DNA of 64,000 bases, from contig WPDH01000092.1 in NCBI GenBank assembly GCA_019137255.1, positions 124,001 through 188,000 on the forward strand, read 5' to 3'. Position 1 is the stretch's first letter, and each line of letters opens with the position of its first letter. The notes below the pieces were generated by a model that made no database searches, had not been told where the DNA came from, and saw only the letters and a program-made list of their open reading frames with translations. This DNA is from Corinectria fuckeliana (taxonomy: Eukaryota > Ascomycota > Sordariomycetes > Hypocreales > Nectriaceae). Of the stretch, positions 44,419-55,880 are shown in pieces. The translations under genes and the position numbers were made by a program.

Positions 44419-46768
44419 ATGACCTCCATCCCGCCTCAGCCGCTTCCCCGGCTGATATCCGCCGAGGAGGTGATTCCCAAAGCGAAAAGGATCTTGGCAC
44501 AATTTCGTGACGTTCCTAATTCGATTACCAAAACGTCGTCCCTTCAACCGCTTGTTTTGACAATGTGGTCAAACCACTAATCGACATGGGCAATCGCACC
44601 CAAGGCGACCTCCACGTCATGACGATGCTGCACTACGCCTCGCTAGACAAGGCAGCGAGGGAGTCATCTGACGAGGCCGTCAGGCTCATGAGTGAGTGCG
44701 ACGCTGAATCCACCGCTAGAAAGGACTTCTTCGCGCTCATCAAAGCCGTCAAAGACAAGGATGAGCCCTTGGACCTTGAGGCATCCAAGTACCTGGACAA
44801 GATGATCAGAGATTTCTCGCGCTGTGGGCACGGCGTGCTTGATGAGGGTGGAATAAAGCGTTATCTAGATCGTCGAAATGAGACTGACAATCTGAGGCGC
44901 CAGTATAGTCGCAACGTTCGCGAAGATAGATAATGGGGGCATATGGTGCTCACTCGAAGCGCTCGACGGGTTATCTTCTCAAGACGTCTGTGGTTTTGAG
45001 AAGGGCACAAACCCCGATCAAGAGAGAATGAGGTTCGTCCGCCATCGAAGAGTCAATTTTGAAAGCATTATGAAACACGCCAGGAACCCTCTGATGCGCA
45101 AGAGGATGAACGTGTCCGATGCCTACAAGCTAACGGAGAATCTCGATTTGTACAAGGAGGTCCTCATAAGGCGAGGCGAAAATGCGCATCTGCTTGGCTA
45201 TGGCGGCCATGCATCATTCAAGCTAGAGAATCGCGTTGCGAAAACAGCGGATTGGGTCATCAACTTCTTCAGCCAGCTCGCAGACGTGCTTTTTCCACAA
45301 GGCGAAAGCGAGATGCAATCATTGCTGGAAGTGAAAAAGAAGTATCTTACAGAGAACATCGACTATCCTCATGATCACCCAGACGCCATGCCCCCTTGGG
45401 ACTACGCATTCTACAGTCGGATTGCTCTGGAAGCCTTTCAGGTGGATCACGTCAAGATATCTGAGTACCTTCCTCTGAGTCATACAGTCGCAGCAATGTT
45501 GGACCTGTTGACCGCTTGTCTCCAAATCCGGTTCGTTCCAGTCCCCTCGGAGGCTCTGGGTCGAGGCATGGAGTGTTTGGGACGAGAGGGAGGCGACAAA
45601 AGGCGAATTCGTTGGATATCTCTACATGGATCTACTATGGCGGCCGAACAAATATCTAGGCGCACAAAATGTCAATCTTCAATGCGTAAGTTCTTCTGAC
45701 TGATGACGATTATGAACAAGGTTATGATAGTAGGGTACCGGATAATGAGACTAATCGATGTGACCGGAGTTATCTCAAAGATGATGGCACCAGAGTGTAT
45801 CCTGCAACAATCCTCCTGTGCGGCTTTCCCCGCCAAATGGATTCAGATTGTGTTTTGCTTAAGCATCATGAAGTGGTCATTCTTTTTCACGGTAGAGACT
45901 CTCCCTAGTTGGTAAAATGACGTGAGACTTTGTTTCGCTAACTCAGATCGTCTAGACTTGGGCATGGAATACATGACCTCGTCTCTCGGACTTCATACGT
46001 TGCGTTCCACGGACACAGATCGCCTCCTGAGTTCGCGGAAGCTCCCAGCGTGATGCTGGAGAATTGGTGCGGGATGGAGGACGGGTTCAAGCGCATTAGT
46101 TGCCATTTTACAAAACTTGGCCCTGAACTTTTGCAAAATTGGCAAAAGAATTACCCTGGTGAAGAAGTACCGCCGGAACAGATCCCCGAAGAGCTATTAG
46201 ATGGCCTTGTTCGTAGCCGGAAGCACAATAGAGCGCTGTGGTATCTGCGCTAGTTGTGGGTGTTTGTCTCAAGCGACAGGTTAGATGTGCCTGACCAGAG
46301 GTGCTGGACTGACATTGGCATCTAGGGCACTATCAAAATTTGATATAACTGTTCATAATGTCCCGAGCCACGAAGAATGCTACAGCATTGACCCAGGAAG
46401 CATATACAACGACCTCATGGAGAAATACACCTTCTTACTGAACCCCGACCCTCAAGATCGCGGACACCTCCACACGGATTTCGGCCATCTTCTCTCTGGC
46501 TACGATGCAAGATACTATTCCTATTTGGCGTGAGACCTCATCGCTCGTGAATCCCATTCATTACACGCAAAAGCTGACCAGGCGTCTTGGGGCAGAGCAC
46601 GTCTTTGCCGCGGACATTTTCCAGACGACATTTGCGAAGGATCCTAGCAGTCAGGTGGCCTGGGAAAAGTACTGCCGAGGAATTCTTGAATATGGTGAAA
46701 GCCGGGACGAGCTGGACATGCTGGAGGAGTTTCTTGGTCACCCCGTCAGTCCAAAGGCCTTATTTTAG
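44419..46768 (+). pseudogene. Decayed M3-family metallopeptidase (thimet oligopeptidase/saccharolysin type)
   Basis: Fragments in changing frames line up in order with an M3 oligopeptidase: an N-terminus at 44419 (PRLISAEEVIPKAKRILAQF), then CFDNVVKPLIDMGNRTQGDL, NFESIMKHARNPLMRKRM, YPHDHPDAMPPWDYAFYSRI, SVWDERE, LLKHHEVVILFH, LGHGIHDLVSRTSYVAFHGH, RSPPEFAEAPSVMLENWC and DFGHLLSGYDARYYSYLA. Lesions include frame changes near 44530, 44932 and 45560, a lost base at the HExxH glutamate next to an intron end (about 45955), a TAG after WYLR (46251-46253) and a TAG near the C-terminus (46766-46768). At least two introns are still visible, for example at 45900-45956. Intact relatives are cytosolic zinc peptidases that trim short peptides. 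The zinc site cannot form here, so the gene is dead. Confidence 0.85.
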
Positions 46769-47401
46769 AGTCTTAAACTGTAGTGCTTGCAACGTTTTTG
46801 GACCCCTCTAAAGTTCCACTACTTTTGGAGTCACCAGAGGCAACAAATGGTCAAACACAATTAAATATTTGTTGCGTGGTCGATGGATGTGTTAAATACC
46901 GATAATGGACTGCTAAAGATGGGTTAGAAGTAGCAATGCATAAGCAAACGATCCCAATGTATCTTCCGCGCCGCTGTCGCCTAAGCTCGGTCTCTCCTTT
47001 GAAAGACTCAGGAAGGGCTCTAGTTTCGTACTGCAGTGGGTGATTGGAAGTCATCTTCGGCAGAAGAACTACAGGGAGTCGACCAGAAAGCGTTTTCCTT
47101 GCACCACATTGGAAGCAAGCTAAACAAACATCGACACAACTGAGCAAAGACAATTAGAATATCACCAAATAGGTCGCAGTGCCTATATACCCATTCGGCC
47201 TCTGCTATGAAATAAGTTGCCTTATGCGGACTTCTCTTAACCAATACAGTTATCAACATCGACAGAATCAGGGCACAACTAGAGCTCACTAAAAGGTCAT
47301 CTCATCTCAAGTGCTAATCGTCTAGGAGGAAGGTGGGTTCCGTATCGTGCAAGAGCTCAATTTTCGAGTAATTTGGTGCCAACCACTCGCAAATCTCAGT
47401 A
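46769..47401. other. Intergenic
   Basis: Some 630 bases without a supported gene, downstream of both neighbouring genes. Confidence 0.4.
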
Positions 47402-48353
47402 TCAGACATTCATCTTCGCCATGGCCTCCTCCGCTTCTTGCTTCCACTCCTCGCGCCACCTCGTGAGCGGAGGCCGTCTTTCAACGATGTCGCCCATAGT
47501 CCACAGCATACGCTTTTTGTCCGTTTCCTCGGAGACATCATTGTCGGGACATATCACGTAGAATTCATCCTCTCCCATCTTTTCATAAAGATACGCCACA
47601 ACTTGGTCGGGCGTCCAAGCTCCGGCAGGCTTTTCCTTGGCTTGGTTTGCGCCAGTCTATTCAGATATGAGTAAAATATTGTAGACTTATTCATGGCAAT
47701 ATGATTGTGCACTTACCAAACCGGTATGGGTCCAGCCCGGGACGAGAAGATGCACGCTTGTGGTTGTATCCTTGAGGTCCCAGCTCAAATGTTCAGCCAG
47801 AGATTTCACTGCAGCCTTGGAGGCATTGTATGCTGCGTTGCCGGGAGGATTTGTGATGCCTTGTTTACTTCCGGTAATGACAATGCTGGTGGGCTTTGAC
47901 GCGGCGGCGCTCTGGACCAGAGGGAGAAACGTATTGATCCCATTAATCACGCCGAAGAGGTTGGTCTCGAGCGTCTTCTTTTGTCAGTCTATGGGACGGT
48001 TTCGGGACCAGACAACTGACCTCGCGAAAATACTCTTCGTCACCCCAGCTACCCTTGAGGCCCCTCCCAGCGTTTAGAACCAAGAGCTCTATGCTTCCAA
48101 ACTTGTCGATTGCAACATCCTTCAGCGTTTGCCATTCTGAAGTCACAGATACGTCCGTCTTAGAAAAGACAGCACTAGAATCGTCCGGGAAGTGGTCTTG
48201 CTTTAAGACATCGAGAGCCTTGTCGTCGACATCAACAAGCACAGTATTCATGCCTTTGCTCCGACATAATTTGGCAATCGCGAGTCCAATACCGGATCCG
48301 GCGCCGGTGATTAGCGCAGTAGAGCCAGGGCTGAAAACCGCTGTGGGGGACAT
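47402..48353 (-). CDS. Short-chain dehydrogenase/reductase (SDR), three exons
   Basis: Exons on the minus strand: 48021-48353, 47717-47974 and 47402-47656, giving 281 residues; the introns are 46 and 60 bases. ALITGAGSGIGLAIAKL is the classical dinucleotide-binding TGxxxGxG motif, LLVLNAGRG the structural NAG, and GSKQGITNPPGNAAYNASKA contains the catalytic Ser-Tyr-Lys set (YNASK). An acidic residue ends strand two (VLVDVDDK), which favours NAD(H) over NADP(H). A C-terminal extension of 80 residues with TPDQVVAYLYEKMGEDEFYV is common in a fungal SDR subgroup. The first intron could end three bases earlier on the minus strand (AAG|AAG), adding one Lys. The substrate is unknown. It is the last intact gene before the Tc1 element and could belong to the metabolite locus to its right. 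Confidence 0.87.
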
Positions 48354-50661
48354 TATGATGATGCTTAATGACGCGATTCTACCAAGTCACTTGTGTAATA
48401 ATGAGGCTTGAGGAGATTACAGGAATTTTTCTTGAGGCGGGGAAGTCGGAATATTTGTCATCACATCGGCCGTAACGGACTTAAGCTACTATCTCCAGCA
48501 TTGTTGATGTGGAGAAACATCCATAGCTGAAAGCCTTGTTCATTATGATAGAGCAAGATCAGATACAGGCCCGGCCAAGTTGAAGGTTGTTGTCTTGCCT
48601 TGCTGATAGTTGGCTCGAACCAGCGGGTTTAGCTCCAGGTATTTGACCAAGCCACGTCCGTCCTCCATGTCGCGCTTGTGCAGAAGCTGAGGTACTTACT
48701 TACTGGAGAGCCGGGTTTCCTATCCATGCCTCTTTTCCGATACGCTTGTAGCCCAGCGGGGGTTGGGAAACTAACAGACCGGTGGTGAGACTAAACATCT
48801 TTAATATACTCGGTACGGATTGCCTCTGGGCTTTTCTCCTTGATCACTTTGCTGTGTCTACTATCCCTGCGTTGTGATCTACTCCAATAACTGGCGTCCG
48901 CTGCTACGCTACGCGGACACACCGGAAGTCAACAAGGGAGCAGCAGATAGATTGCATCTGCTGAGAAGCTGTACGTACTGTATCTCAGCTTCACATGACT
49001 GGAAAAGCGAAGGCAATTAAACTCAGCAAATGATATTAAAAGCGCCCGGCTATGCGGACTGTCCGAATGTGGTCGTTTCCCATGGTCGTTGGACAGTATC
49101 GCCTCCACTGTCACCAGTGGCTTTGTGGCAATTACTGGCTGACTTGAAAGGGCTGCCCCCCTGCGCCAGCTGCCCCCCCTCGCTAAACGCGGCCACTGAA
49201 GCACTGGAACTGATAGTCCAGCCGCCACTACCACCAGTATCACTAGGTAGTGCCAACTATTGCCAGTAGCTGTGGTACGAGACGAGGCTCTCTAGCTATC
49301 ATGGGTCTGTAACTGAGATAAAGGGGATCAGGGAGTGTTTATGTTCAGTCGAAGGCCGCAATCAACTGACGGCCGCCTCTAAAGATGTCAGGTCAGGGAC
49401 CGTACAACATGCTGCGGATACGGGACAGCATTCTTGGCTCTCCTCCAAGACCCGTCTACGAACGATTAGGACCGCGGGCAACTCACAACAACTCCGTTTT
49501 CCCAGGCGAAGATGGTAAGTTCATAGATGCGAGTAACGAGATGCCAGCGCGCGGTGATGTAGCCAGCTACAAATATGGCGAGCGTGAGGACGGCGAAGGG
49601 TGCATAGAGCGCTACTCTCGTGGCAGGACATGGACATGCCAAGCCTTCGGAAGGTCTGCTCCCGAGTCTAATCTAGCATTTGCCACATCCGTGGATGGTG
49701 TCCACGATTAACAGATTTAGACACTTCTCAGGTCATCACACGCAGAACCTTTGTCGCTGGCCCCATGTCGAGACACATCCCCCGGCTACGCAGGCTGCAG
49801 GCTGCAGGCATTGTTCAGCCAGCACAGTGATACAACGTTGAGGGTCTTGAAAGTGGCTCTTTTGGTTAGCAAGGACTTGTTCTGCAACGTTACCTTAGGT
49901 ATACTCGCAGAGTGACCAATTATTCGCGTGATCCCGTGCATCTCTCCCGCAGATTGATACGTGGAGCAGCATCGTAACCGGGACTATGGCGGGAGGTGCT
50001 GCAACGATAAGTGTACCGGAAATGGCATCATTCAGCCCGTCCTATTCTTTCGGGCTTGGCAATGGAAGGCCTCAGTACCATGTGTGAAACTCCAAGAGGA
50101 TCTCAGGAAAGCCAAGCATCTTGAACTTCAATTTAATGAGCTGCATGCTCTGAGTTCTAATGTTTTGCGGATTGATTGGCTGAGGATAGTTTCCCCTTTC
50201 CCCTTACCTTTCTACCTATTCTAGTCTTCTTTGGTTAATTTCATTAGGGAAAGTCAAAAGAGGTACAATCCCCCTATGAATCGACATGAATAAAGGAGGG
50301 GCTCCTTACCGATAGCAAGTCTTCTTTGCCTTTAGAGTGCTATGGTACCTATCTTGGCGTCTTCGCATGTTGGACTTGCATGATGCATGATTTATATTCA
50401 TGTGTACATAGGGCATATATAGAACTATCTGAGATAATGGGATGTGCGTTGTAATCTGGTTTGTAATCAATGTTCCCAAGTAGTATCCTCCAACCCGGAA
50501 TGCTACCCCTCTTACATGTATGATTCACTGAATCGGGTGTGCTGGAGGAAGATCTTTAGCCATTCTGATCGACGACTTGCCCGGCTGCGCCATGGTTATC
50601 CTCCTCCATCCACACCGGGAACCGAGAACTGAGAGTTGACCGAGTTGTCGCTTGGCTGATA
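48354..50661. other. Intergenic, 2.3 kb, left flank of the Tc1 element
   Basis: A 108-codon frame at 49385-49711 has no recognisable domain. A short hairpin-forming CCACTG/CAGTGG pair occurs near 49095-49112. Nothing further could be supported. Confidence 0.4.
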
Positions 50662-50685
50662 CAGTCCCGTGCAAAAGTTCCGACA
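50662..50685 (+). repeat. Left terminal inverted repeat of the Tc1 element
   Basis: A 24-base end beginning CAGTCCCG, the inverse of the right end apart from a two- versus three-base difference after CAGT. Confidence 0.9.
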
Positions 50686-50819
50686 GTCCCCAGATCCACC
50701 CAAATTTCTTCAATTATCACATAATCTTTGATCAGCCTTCACGCATTCAAATAATATCACATTAAATTAAAAGCTTGATGATCTTGAACCCTAGCGACCA
50801 GAGATAATAATGATATATA

Positions 50820-51934
50820 TCAATACTTAGTATACCACCCCTCTGCGTCAATAACCGCCTGCATCCGGCGGGGCATTGAATTCAGCAGATTTTCAAGCAC
50901 CTCATCTTCAATCTCATGCCAAAGCTCCTTTGCGCACTCAATTAAACGTTCCTTAGCAGCCAGATTCTTCGGAAGCTCTACAAGATCCGGATATCTAGCA
51001 CAGATCCGTTCTTTTAGGATTGCCCATAGATTCTCAATCGGATTAAGATCAGGTGAATAGGGGGGCCAATTCACAAGTGTGATACCCTCACGTGTAGTGT
51101 ACTGACGTAGCCACCACTGGACCAAATGACTTTTAAACGTAGGTCCGTTATCATGTTGAAATACCATTCCTTCCTCGATAATTTCTGGAAGATGTTCTTG
51201 AAGGCAGGCCAAGATAACCCGGCTAGTAACACCATTGCGTAGCGCTTGAGGGTCCCCATCTAAGCAGACCAAATCAATAGCCCTATCGAGAGTAAAGGCA
51301 CTAAAGAACATCTGCGAATGCCTTAGTGGCTTCCTACGAGGCTGTACGTTCTTTTTGGCGAGTCTCTCGCCCTAATTGCGGTCAGAAAAGTGATCTAAAG
51401 ACAGAGTATTCAACTTACATATTTCGTAAAAGCCCAGTGCCTTCTTTCGCCGTCACCACGATCAATTGAGACCTCATCAGAGAAAATCCAAGTATGCCAA
51501 AAGCTAGCATGTTCATTGACATATGTCTGTGCAAAAATTAGGCGCTTTGCGGCTGTTACTTCGCTGAGAAAAGGGCGTCTGCTTGCAAGGTGGTGTTGGA
51601 CGCCTTTCTTAATCAACCATCATGTTAAAGTCGTTCTGTGGCAAAGAGCACCACTCTCACGAAGAAGCCGGCTAGCTGTAATAAAAGGGTCTTAATCAAT
51701 GATTCGAAGGATATGACTTTTATCCCTATCAGTAAGGATGGTTGGCCGCCCAGAGCGTGGAAGACTCTTTGCGCTGTTTTGGTGCTTATACCGACAGACG
51801 ATGCCAAATATTGCATGCTTTGTAACTCCCTCCTGAGCTGCGATTAAATCAAGAGAAACACTAGATTTGTGTATTATTATAATCTTCGTCCTCTTGTGAG
51901 GACTATAATGTGTTTTTGGATGCACTGGAGACAT
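50820..51934 (-). pseudogene. Tc1/mariner transposase with two in-frame stops and an intron
   Basis: Exons 51419-51934 and 50820-51371 on the minus strand would give 355 residues. The 47-base intron has a GTAAGT donor and TTAG acceptor and joins FTKY to GERLAKK. The catalytic triad positions are visible: WIFSDEVS (first Asp), FQHDNGPTFKS (second Asp) and SPDLNPIENLW (third acid, Asp or Glu in this region). The N-terminal half is a helix-turn-helix domain (LIAAQEGVTKHAIFGI). The frame is cut by TAA at 51692-51694 and by TGA at about 51622-51624, each explainable by a single C-to-T change from a Gln or Arg codon. A functional transposase is not expected from this copy. Confidence 0.88.
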
Positions 51935-52023
51935 AATGTTATTGAATTATTACAAGTTGAAGTTATTGAGGCTACATAGCTGTGTCGAAGTTACGGTGTA
52001 GGAGCGGGGAAATCCGGAAAAAT

Positions 52024-52048
52024 TGTCGGAACTTTTGCACGCCCACTG
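52024..52048 (-). repeat. Right terminal inverted repeat of the Tc1 element
   Basis: A 25-base end finishing CCCACTG and followed by the TA duplication. Confidence 0.9.
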
Positions 52049-52086
52049 TATGTGGGATTTGTCTGTAGAGTCGTGGCCGAATAACT

Positions 52087-52093
52087 TATATAT
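52087..52093 (+). promoter_or_regulatory. TATA-like box of the first P450 gene
   Basis: TATATAT lies about 125 bases before the ATG at 52216 and only 39 bases after the end of the Tc1 element, so sequences further upstream have been displaced by the insertion. Confidence 0.4.
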
Positions 52094-52215
52094 CCCCACA
52101 TCTCCCTCCCTTTCCCTAATGCTATGAAATCAATCCCAGCACCGTATTGAAAACCTGGAGAACCAGAGACGCACCATCTATCCTATTTTGTCACCATATA
52201 ACCACGAGCCTCATC

Positions 52216-53880
52216 ATGCTACAGGCCATTTTCACTCTTCTTGGAATTGTCCTATATATTCGTTACCTTCGACAGAAGGTTCGCCCCCGTCTCCCGCCTG
52301 GGCCGAAACCACTCCCTATCGTTGGTAATTTTAGAGACTTGCCCTCAGGACGAACGCCGGAATACCAGCATTGGCTCAAGTTGAAAGACACCTACGGCCT
52401 CATCAGTCATGTATCTATCCTTGGACAATCGCTTATCATAATTCACGACCGCCATGCGGCACATGAACTATTGGAGAAAATCTCGACGAAGACCTCAGGT
52501 AGACCACATATGCACTTCGGGGGCAAGTTATGTGGCTACGGGGTGCTCATGAGCTTCCAGCAATACGACACTACGTTTCGACAGCATCGCAAATTGGTGC
52601 ACCGGCGGCTAGGTACGAAAACGGCGGCGGCGCGGTTCCAAGACATACAAAACGTGGAATCACATCGGTTTCTTCTGAGAGTTCTAGATGACCCTACCAG
52701 CTTGATGGATCACATAAAGACGTAAGTCCGACCCGCCCGCAATCGGTGCAGTGAATCAAGGAGGCTCAGTTTTAATCAACAGTTTTCTTTTGCTAATTCC
52801 AATCGATATAGTGAGGCAAGCGCTATCATTCTACGAATAGTATACGGCTATTCTATCGAACCGCGCAAAGCCGATCCCTTAACCATTTTAATTGAGCGCA
52901 TGATGCATGGTTTCTCTCTCGCGTTTGTTCCTTTAGCCTGGCCGGTTGATATTCTACCGATACTCGAGTACCTCCCAGAAGGTCTTCCAGGAATTTCATT
53001 CAAAAAGATAGCCCGTGAGTGGAATGAGATCACACGCAAAGTGATCGAGACTCCCTATGCATTCGTCAGGCAACAAATGGCAAAGGGGACTCACCGGCCG
53101 TCATACGTCTCTTTGCTTGTCGAGCAACACAATGCTGATGGTGCTAAAAACGACAAACTAAGCGAAAACAGTGAGAACGCTATCAAGAGAACGGCCGGCG
53201 TAATGTACGCTGCGGGGGCCGATACTACTGTGTCATCCATCAGTAGTCTTATTTTGGCTATGGTGCTTTTCCCGGCGGTTCAGAAGAAGGCGCAGGAGGA
53301 GATTGACATCATTGTCGGTATCGATAGGCTCCCCCACTTTGGAGATCGCGATAACTTACCGTATGTCAATGCCTTAGTGAAGGAAACACTCCGGTGGCTC
53401 CCTGTTGTGCCGATGGGTCTACCTCATGTGGCTGATGAAGATATCAACTACGGAGAGTTTGATATTCCAAAGGGAGCACACCTACTCCCGGCAATATGGT
53501 GGTTCTTACATGATCCACAGACCTACTCAGATCCATCTTCCTTTGACCCTGATAGGTACCTGGAACCTCGAAATGAGCCGAACCCTATGGATGAAGCCTT
53601 TGGATACGGCCGTAGAATTTGCCCTGGTCGGTTCCTGGCGGACGAAAGCCTTTTTATCACCATATCACGTCTCTTAGCCGCATTTGACATAAGGAAGGCT
53701 GTTGATGAGCAAGGCAATGAGACTTATCCTAAGATAGAGATCACACCTGGCTTGATTAGCCGTCCGCTCAACTTTCCTTATACCATTGAGCCAAGGAATG
53801 GCAAATATGTAGATCTGATTAGAGCTATCGAGGTAGAGCACCCATGGGAGGAGAGTGATGCTAGACAGTTATTAAGCTAA
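52216..53880 (+). CDS. Cytochrome P450 monooxygenase, two exons
   Basis: Exons 52216-52721 and 52812-53880 give 524 residues; the intron is 90 bases. A hydrophobic N-terminal anchor (LQAIFTLLGIVLYIRYL) and the Pro-rich hinge RPRLPPGPKPLPIVG place it on the ER membrane. The I-helix oxygen-binding AGADTT is at about 302-307 and the ExxR motif is KETLRW. The haem loop FGYGRRICPGR has its Cys ligand near residue 438. The pattern resembles fungal P450s near the CYP64 (sterigmatocystin-oxidising) and related families of secondary metabolism. The ATG at 52216 directly precedes the anchor; an upstream in-frame ATG at 52147 would add 23 polar residues. It is co-located with other tailoring genes and may act in the same pathway. 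Confidence 0.92.
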
Positions 53881-54370
53881 TAAGCAAGGCTGGTTTTCTT
53901 TAACACAGGTTTAAGAAGTGACATAAATATAATGCTATAATGTAAATCACTCGTTATGATATCTAGGCAGATAAAAGCCCTTGTGTAAATACTTCTTATC
54001 TCCCTTTGCAGCAGCAAAAATGCATGCATAAAAATGATTGATAGATAGAGTGGTAAAAGGCTGGAAAAGATACAAAACAGGTGGACAGGCTATCAACGCT
54101 ATAGTCCAAAAGGCAACAGCTATAATTAGCGCTGTAAAGGGTTATAAGTGAATCTCTCTATAGAGTTTGCTTAGAATCGATGTAATTATTGCGGTATTTT
54201 TCTCCCTAACTGCCCAAGTATACCAAGCAGAGCGCTAAGTAAGCAACCGTAATGTGAATATTGTTAGCAGTATAAGATTTACCTTAATGATAATGAACTT
54301 TTCCGAAAAATATGGTGGTCTTTAAGAGGCGTTAAAAGGGAGCCTTAGAATTGCTACGTACAAGGAGTCT
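53881..54370. other. Convergent intergenic region
   Basis: About 490 AT-rich bases between the 3' ends of the P450 and methyltransferase genes; nothing else is seen. Confidence 0.45.
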
Positions 54371-55880
54371 TCATGGCTTTCTCCCCCAGATAAAATACAC
54401 CGGAAGATAGAGATGAATCGACGGATCCCGGAGGTCTTTCTTCACCTTGGCGATAAATACCTGGACTTCCGTATCACTCCACCCAAGGACTCGTGCAAAG
54501 ATTGCAGGTGTATAAGACTCAACCGCTTGGATCTCTTGGACGGACTGAAATTTCCCAATCTCCTTCAACTTCGGATCCTTGGGCCACGCGCCGATCGGTA
54601 CCTATATCGGATCGTCAGAACCTGTACTTAGCTCAAAGGACAAACCCTCTAAAGTTGTTCGAAGGCATCTGACCTTGTAAATTTTCTGCTGAACGTCCAT
54701 GAACCCCGCGTCCATCAGCTTTTCCTTGCACTGAATCGCGCTATCCAACGGCTTGCCAAACATCGCCGCGCCCTCGCAGACGTTCTTCATCCAAAGCCGG
54801 GCGTTGATGGCCTTTTCGTCAGTTGCATCGTCGGAGAGGAACCTCGTGTAGACAGCTTGCACTTCGAAGTAGCCGCCGGAAGCCAAGTGCTTGAACGCTC
54901 GTTGGAACAGCTGGTCGTCATTGCTGATGCACCCTCCCAGTTCTCGGGCGTGGATGAAGTCAAATGGTTGCTGATATAGCCATTCGGATTCGAAATCGTC
55001 AACTTCAAACCTACAGTTCGGTGGGGTCCTGGATGACAATGTTACTGAGGCTCAGAATAGAAGAAGTGTGAAGCCTTCACCATTTGGGCTGAATAGGGCT
55101 CAGGTCTGTCCCGAGTACATCTGCTGATGGATGTTGACTGCAATTGGGAGGTTAGAAAGGGGTCTGCAAACAAGGCTGCGGCCAATCTCACTCTGCGAAG
55201 TCGATTGCCCAGATACCGGTTCCGGTACCTAAGTCAAGTACACGATGGGGATGGTCACCGATAGGCGCTAGGTAAAGGTTCCCCCCAAGCACAAGACGGT
55301 AGATGTGATGTCCTAGGTCCATTCGATCTTGTTCTTCTTCGTCGTTTGGCTGTGCACAACTGTTTAGCGTTTGTATTTTAAGGGCAATGAGAATGTCAGT
55401 TTACCACTAGATAGGCGCCCTCGCGAAATGCATGATAGCGGCGCCCGTTCTATGACGCTGTTAGTAGGCCAGTAGCAGAAAGTCTCGAGTGATTACCTCG
55501 TATCTGTATAAAGGGAGGGAGTAATGGTTAGAAACTTTTTATGAGGCGATAAATAGATGGGTGAGTTACTTGTAGTTTACGATGCTCGAACTCAGCGATG
55601 AAAGATAGCTGACGGATGCTTCTCTGTAAGAGATGTCAATAGATATGAGGCAAGCTTGCTAGACATGTTTGTGGAGAAAGACTTACGAGTCGTTGTACGT
55701 GGAATCATTTTCCTCTGCAGCATCCTGGAAGAAAACTGCGTTATAATTGACTGCACGTCACTCAGATCAGGAGTTGTTGCTTACGTCCACCTGTAAACGG
55801 TTCTCAGCTAGTAAACCCTGCAATTGCATTGCTGGAGTTTGCCCGCCTTCACTCCGGTCTTGGTTGATTGCTTCAGCCAT
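54371..55880 (-). CDS. LaeA-like SAM-dependent methyltransferase, nine exons with a 7-base micro-exon
   Basis: Exons on the minus strand: 55785-55880, 55687-55724, 55570-55623, 55497-55503, 55405-55449, 55192-55349, 55081-55137, 54674-55028 and 54371-54601, giving 346 residues. VLDLGTGTGIWAIDFA is the SAM-binding motif I; ADVLGTDLSPIQPKW and FDFIHARELGG follow as in LaeA-like methyltransferases. The upstream signature YENGRRYHAFREGAYLVPND is only complete if the 7-base exon is included; it supplies the end of a Lys codon plus Tyr and Glu. All introns (47-72 bases) have GT-AG ends. LaeA itself is a nuclear regulator of secondary metabolism, but most family members in fungi are of unknown role and some methylate small molecules. 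Placement next to P450s favours either role in a pathway. Confidence 0.88.

Larger units (their letters stand above)
50662..52048 (-). mobile_element. Tc1/mariner transposon, 1387 bases, with TIRs and TA duplication
   Basis: Terminal inverted repeats at 50662-50685 and 52024-52048 share CGTGCAAAAGTTCCGACA and begin CAGT; they differ only in a short inner stretch. TA dinucleotides at 50660-50661 and 52049-52050 are the expected target-site duplication. The element holds one transposase gene on the minus strand. Both ends are intact, so it could move if an active transposase were supplied in trans. It lies 167 bases before a P450 start codon. Confidence 0.93.

Noticed and set aside
49385..49711. 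108-codon frame
   Set aside because: No recognisable motif and no splice or promoter support.
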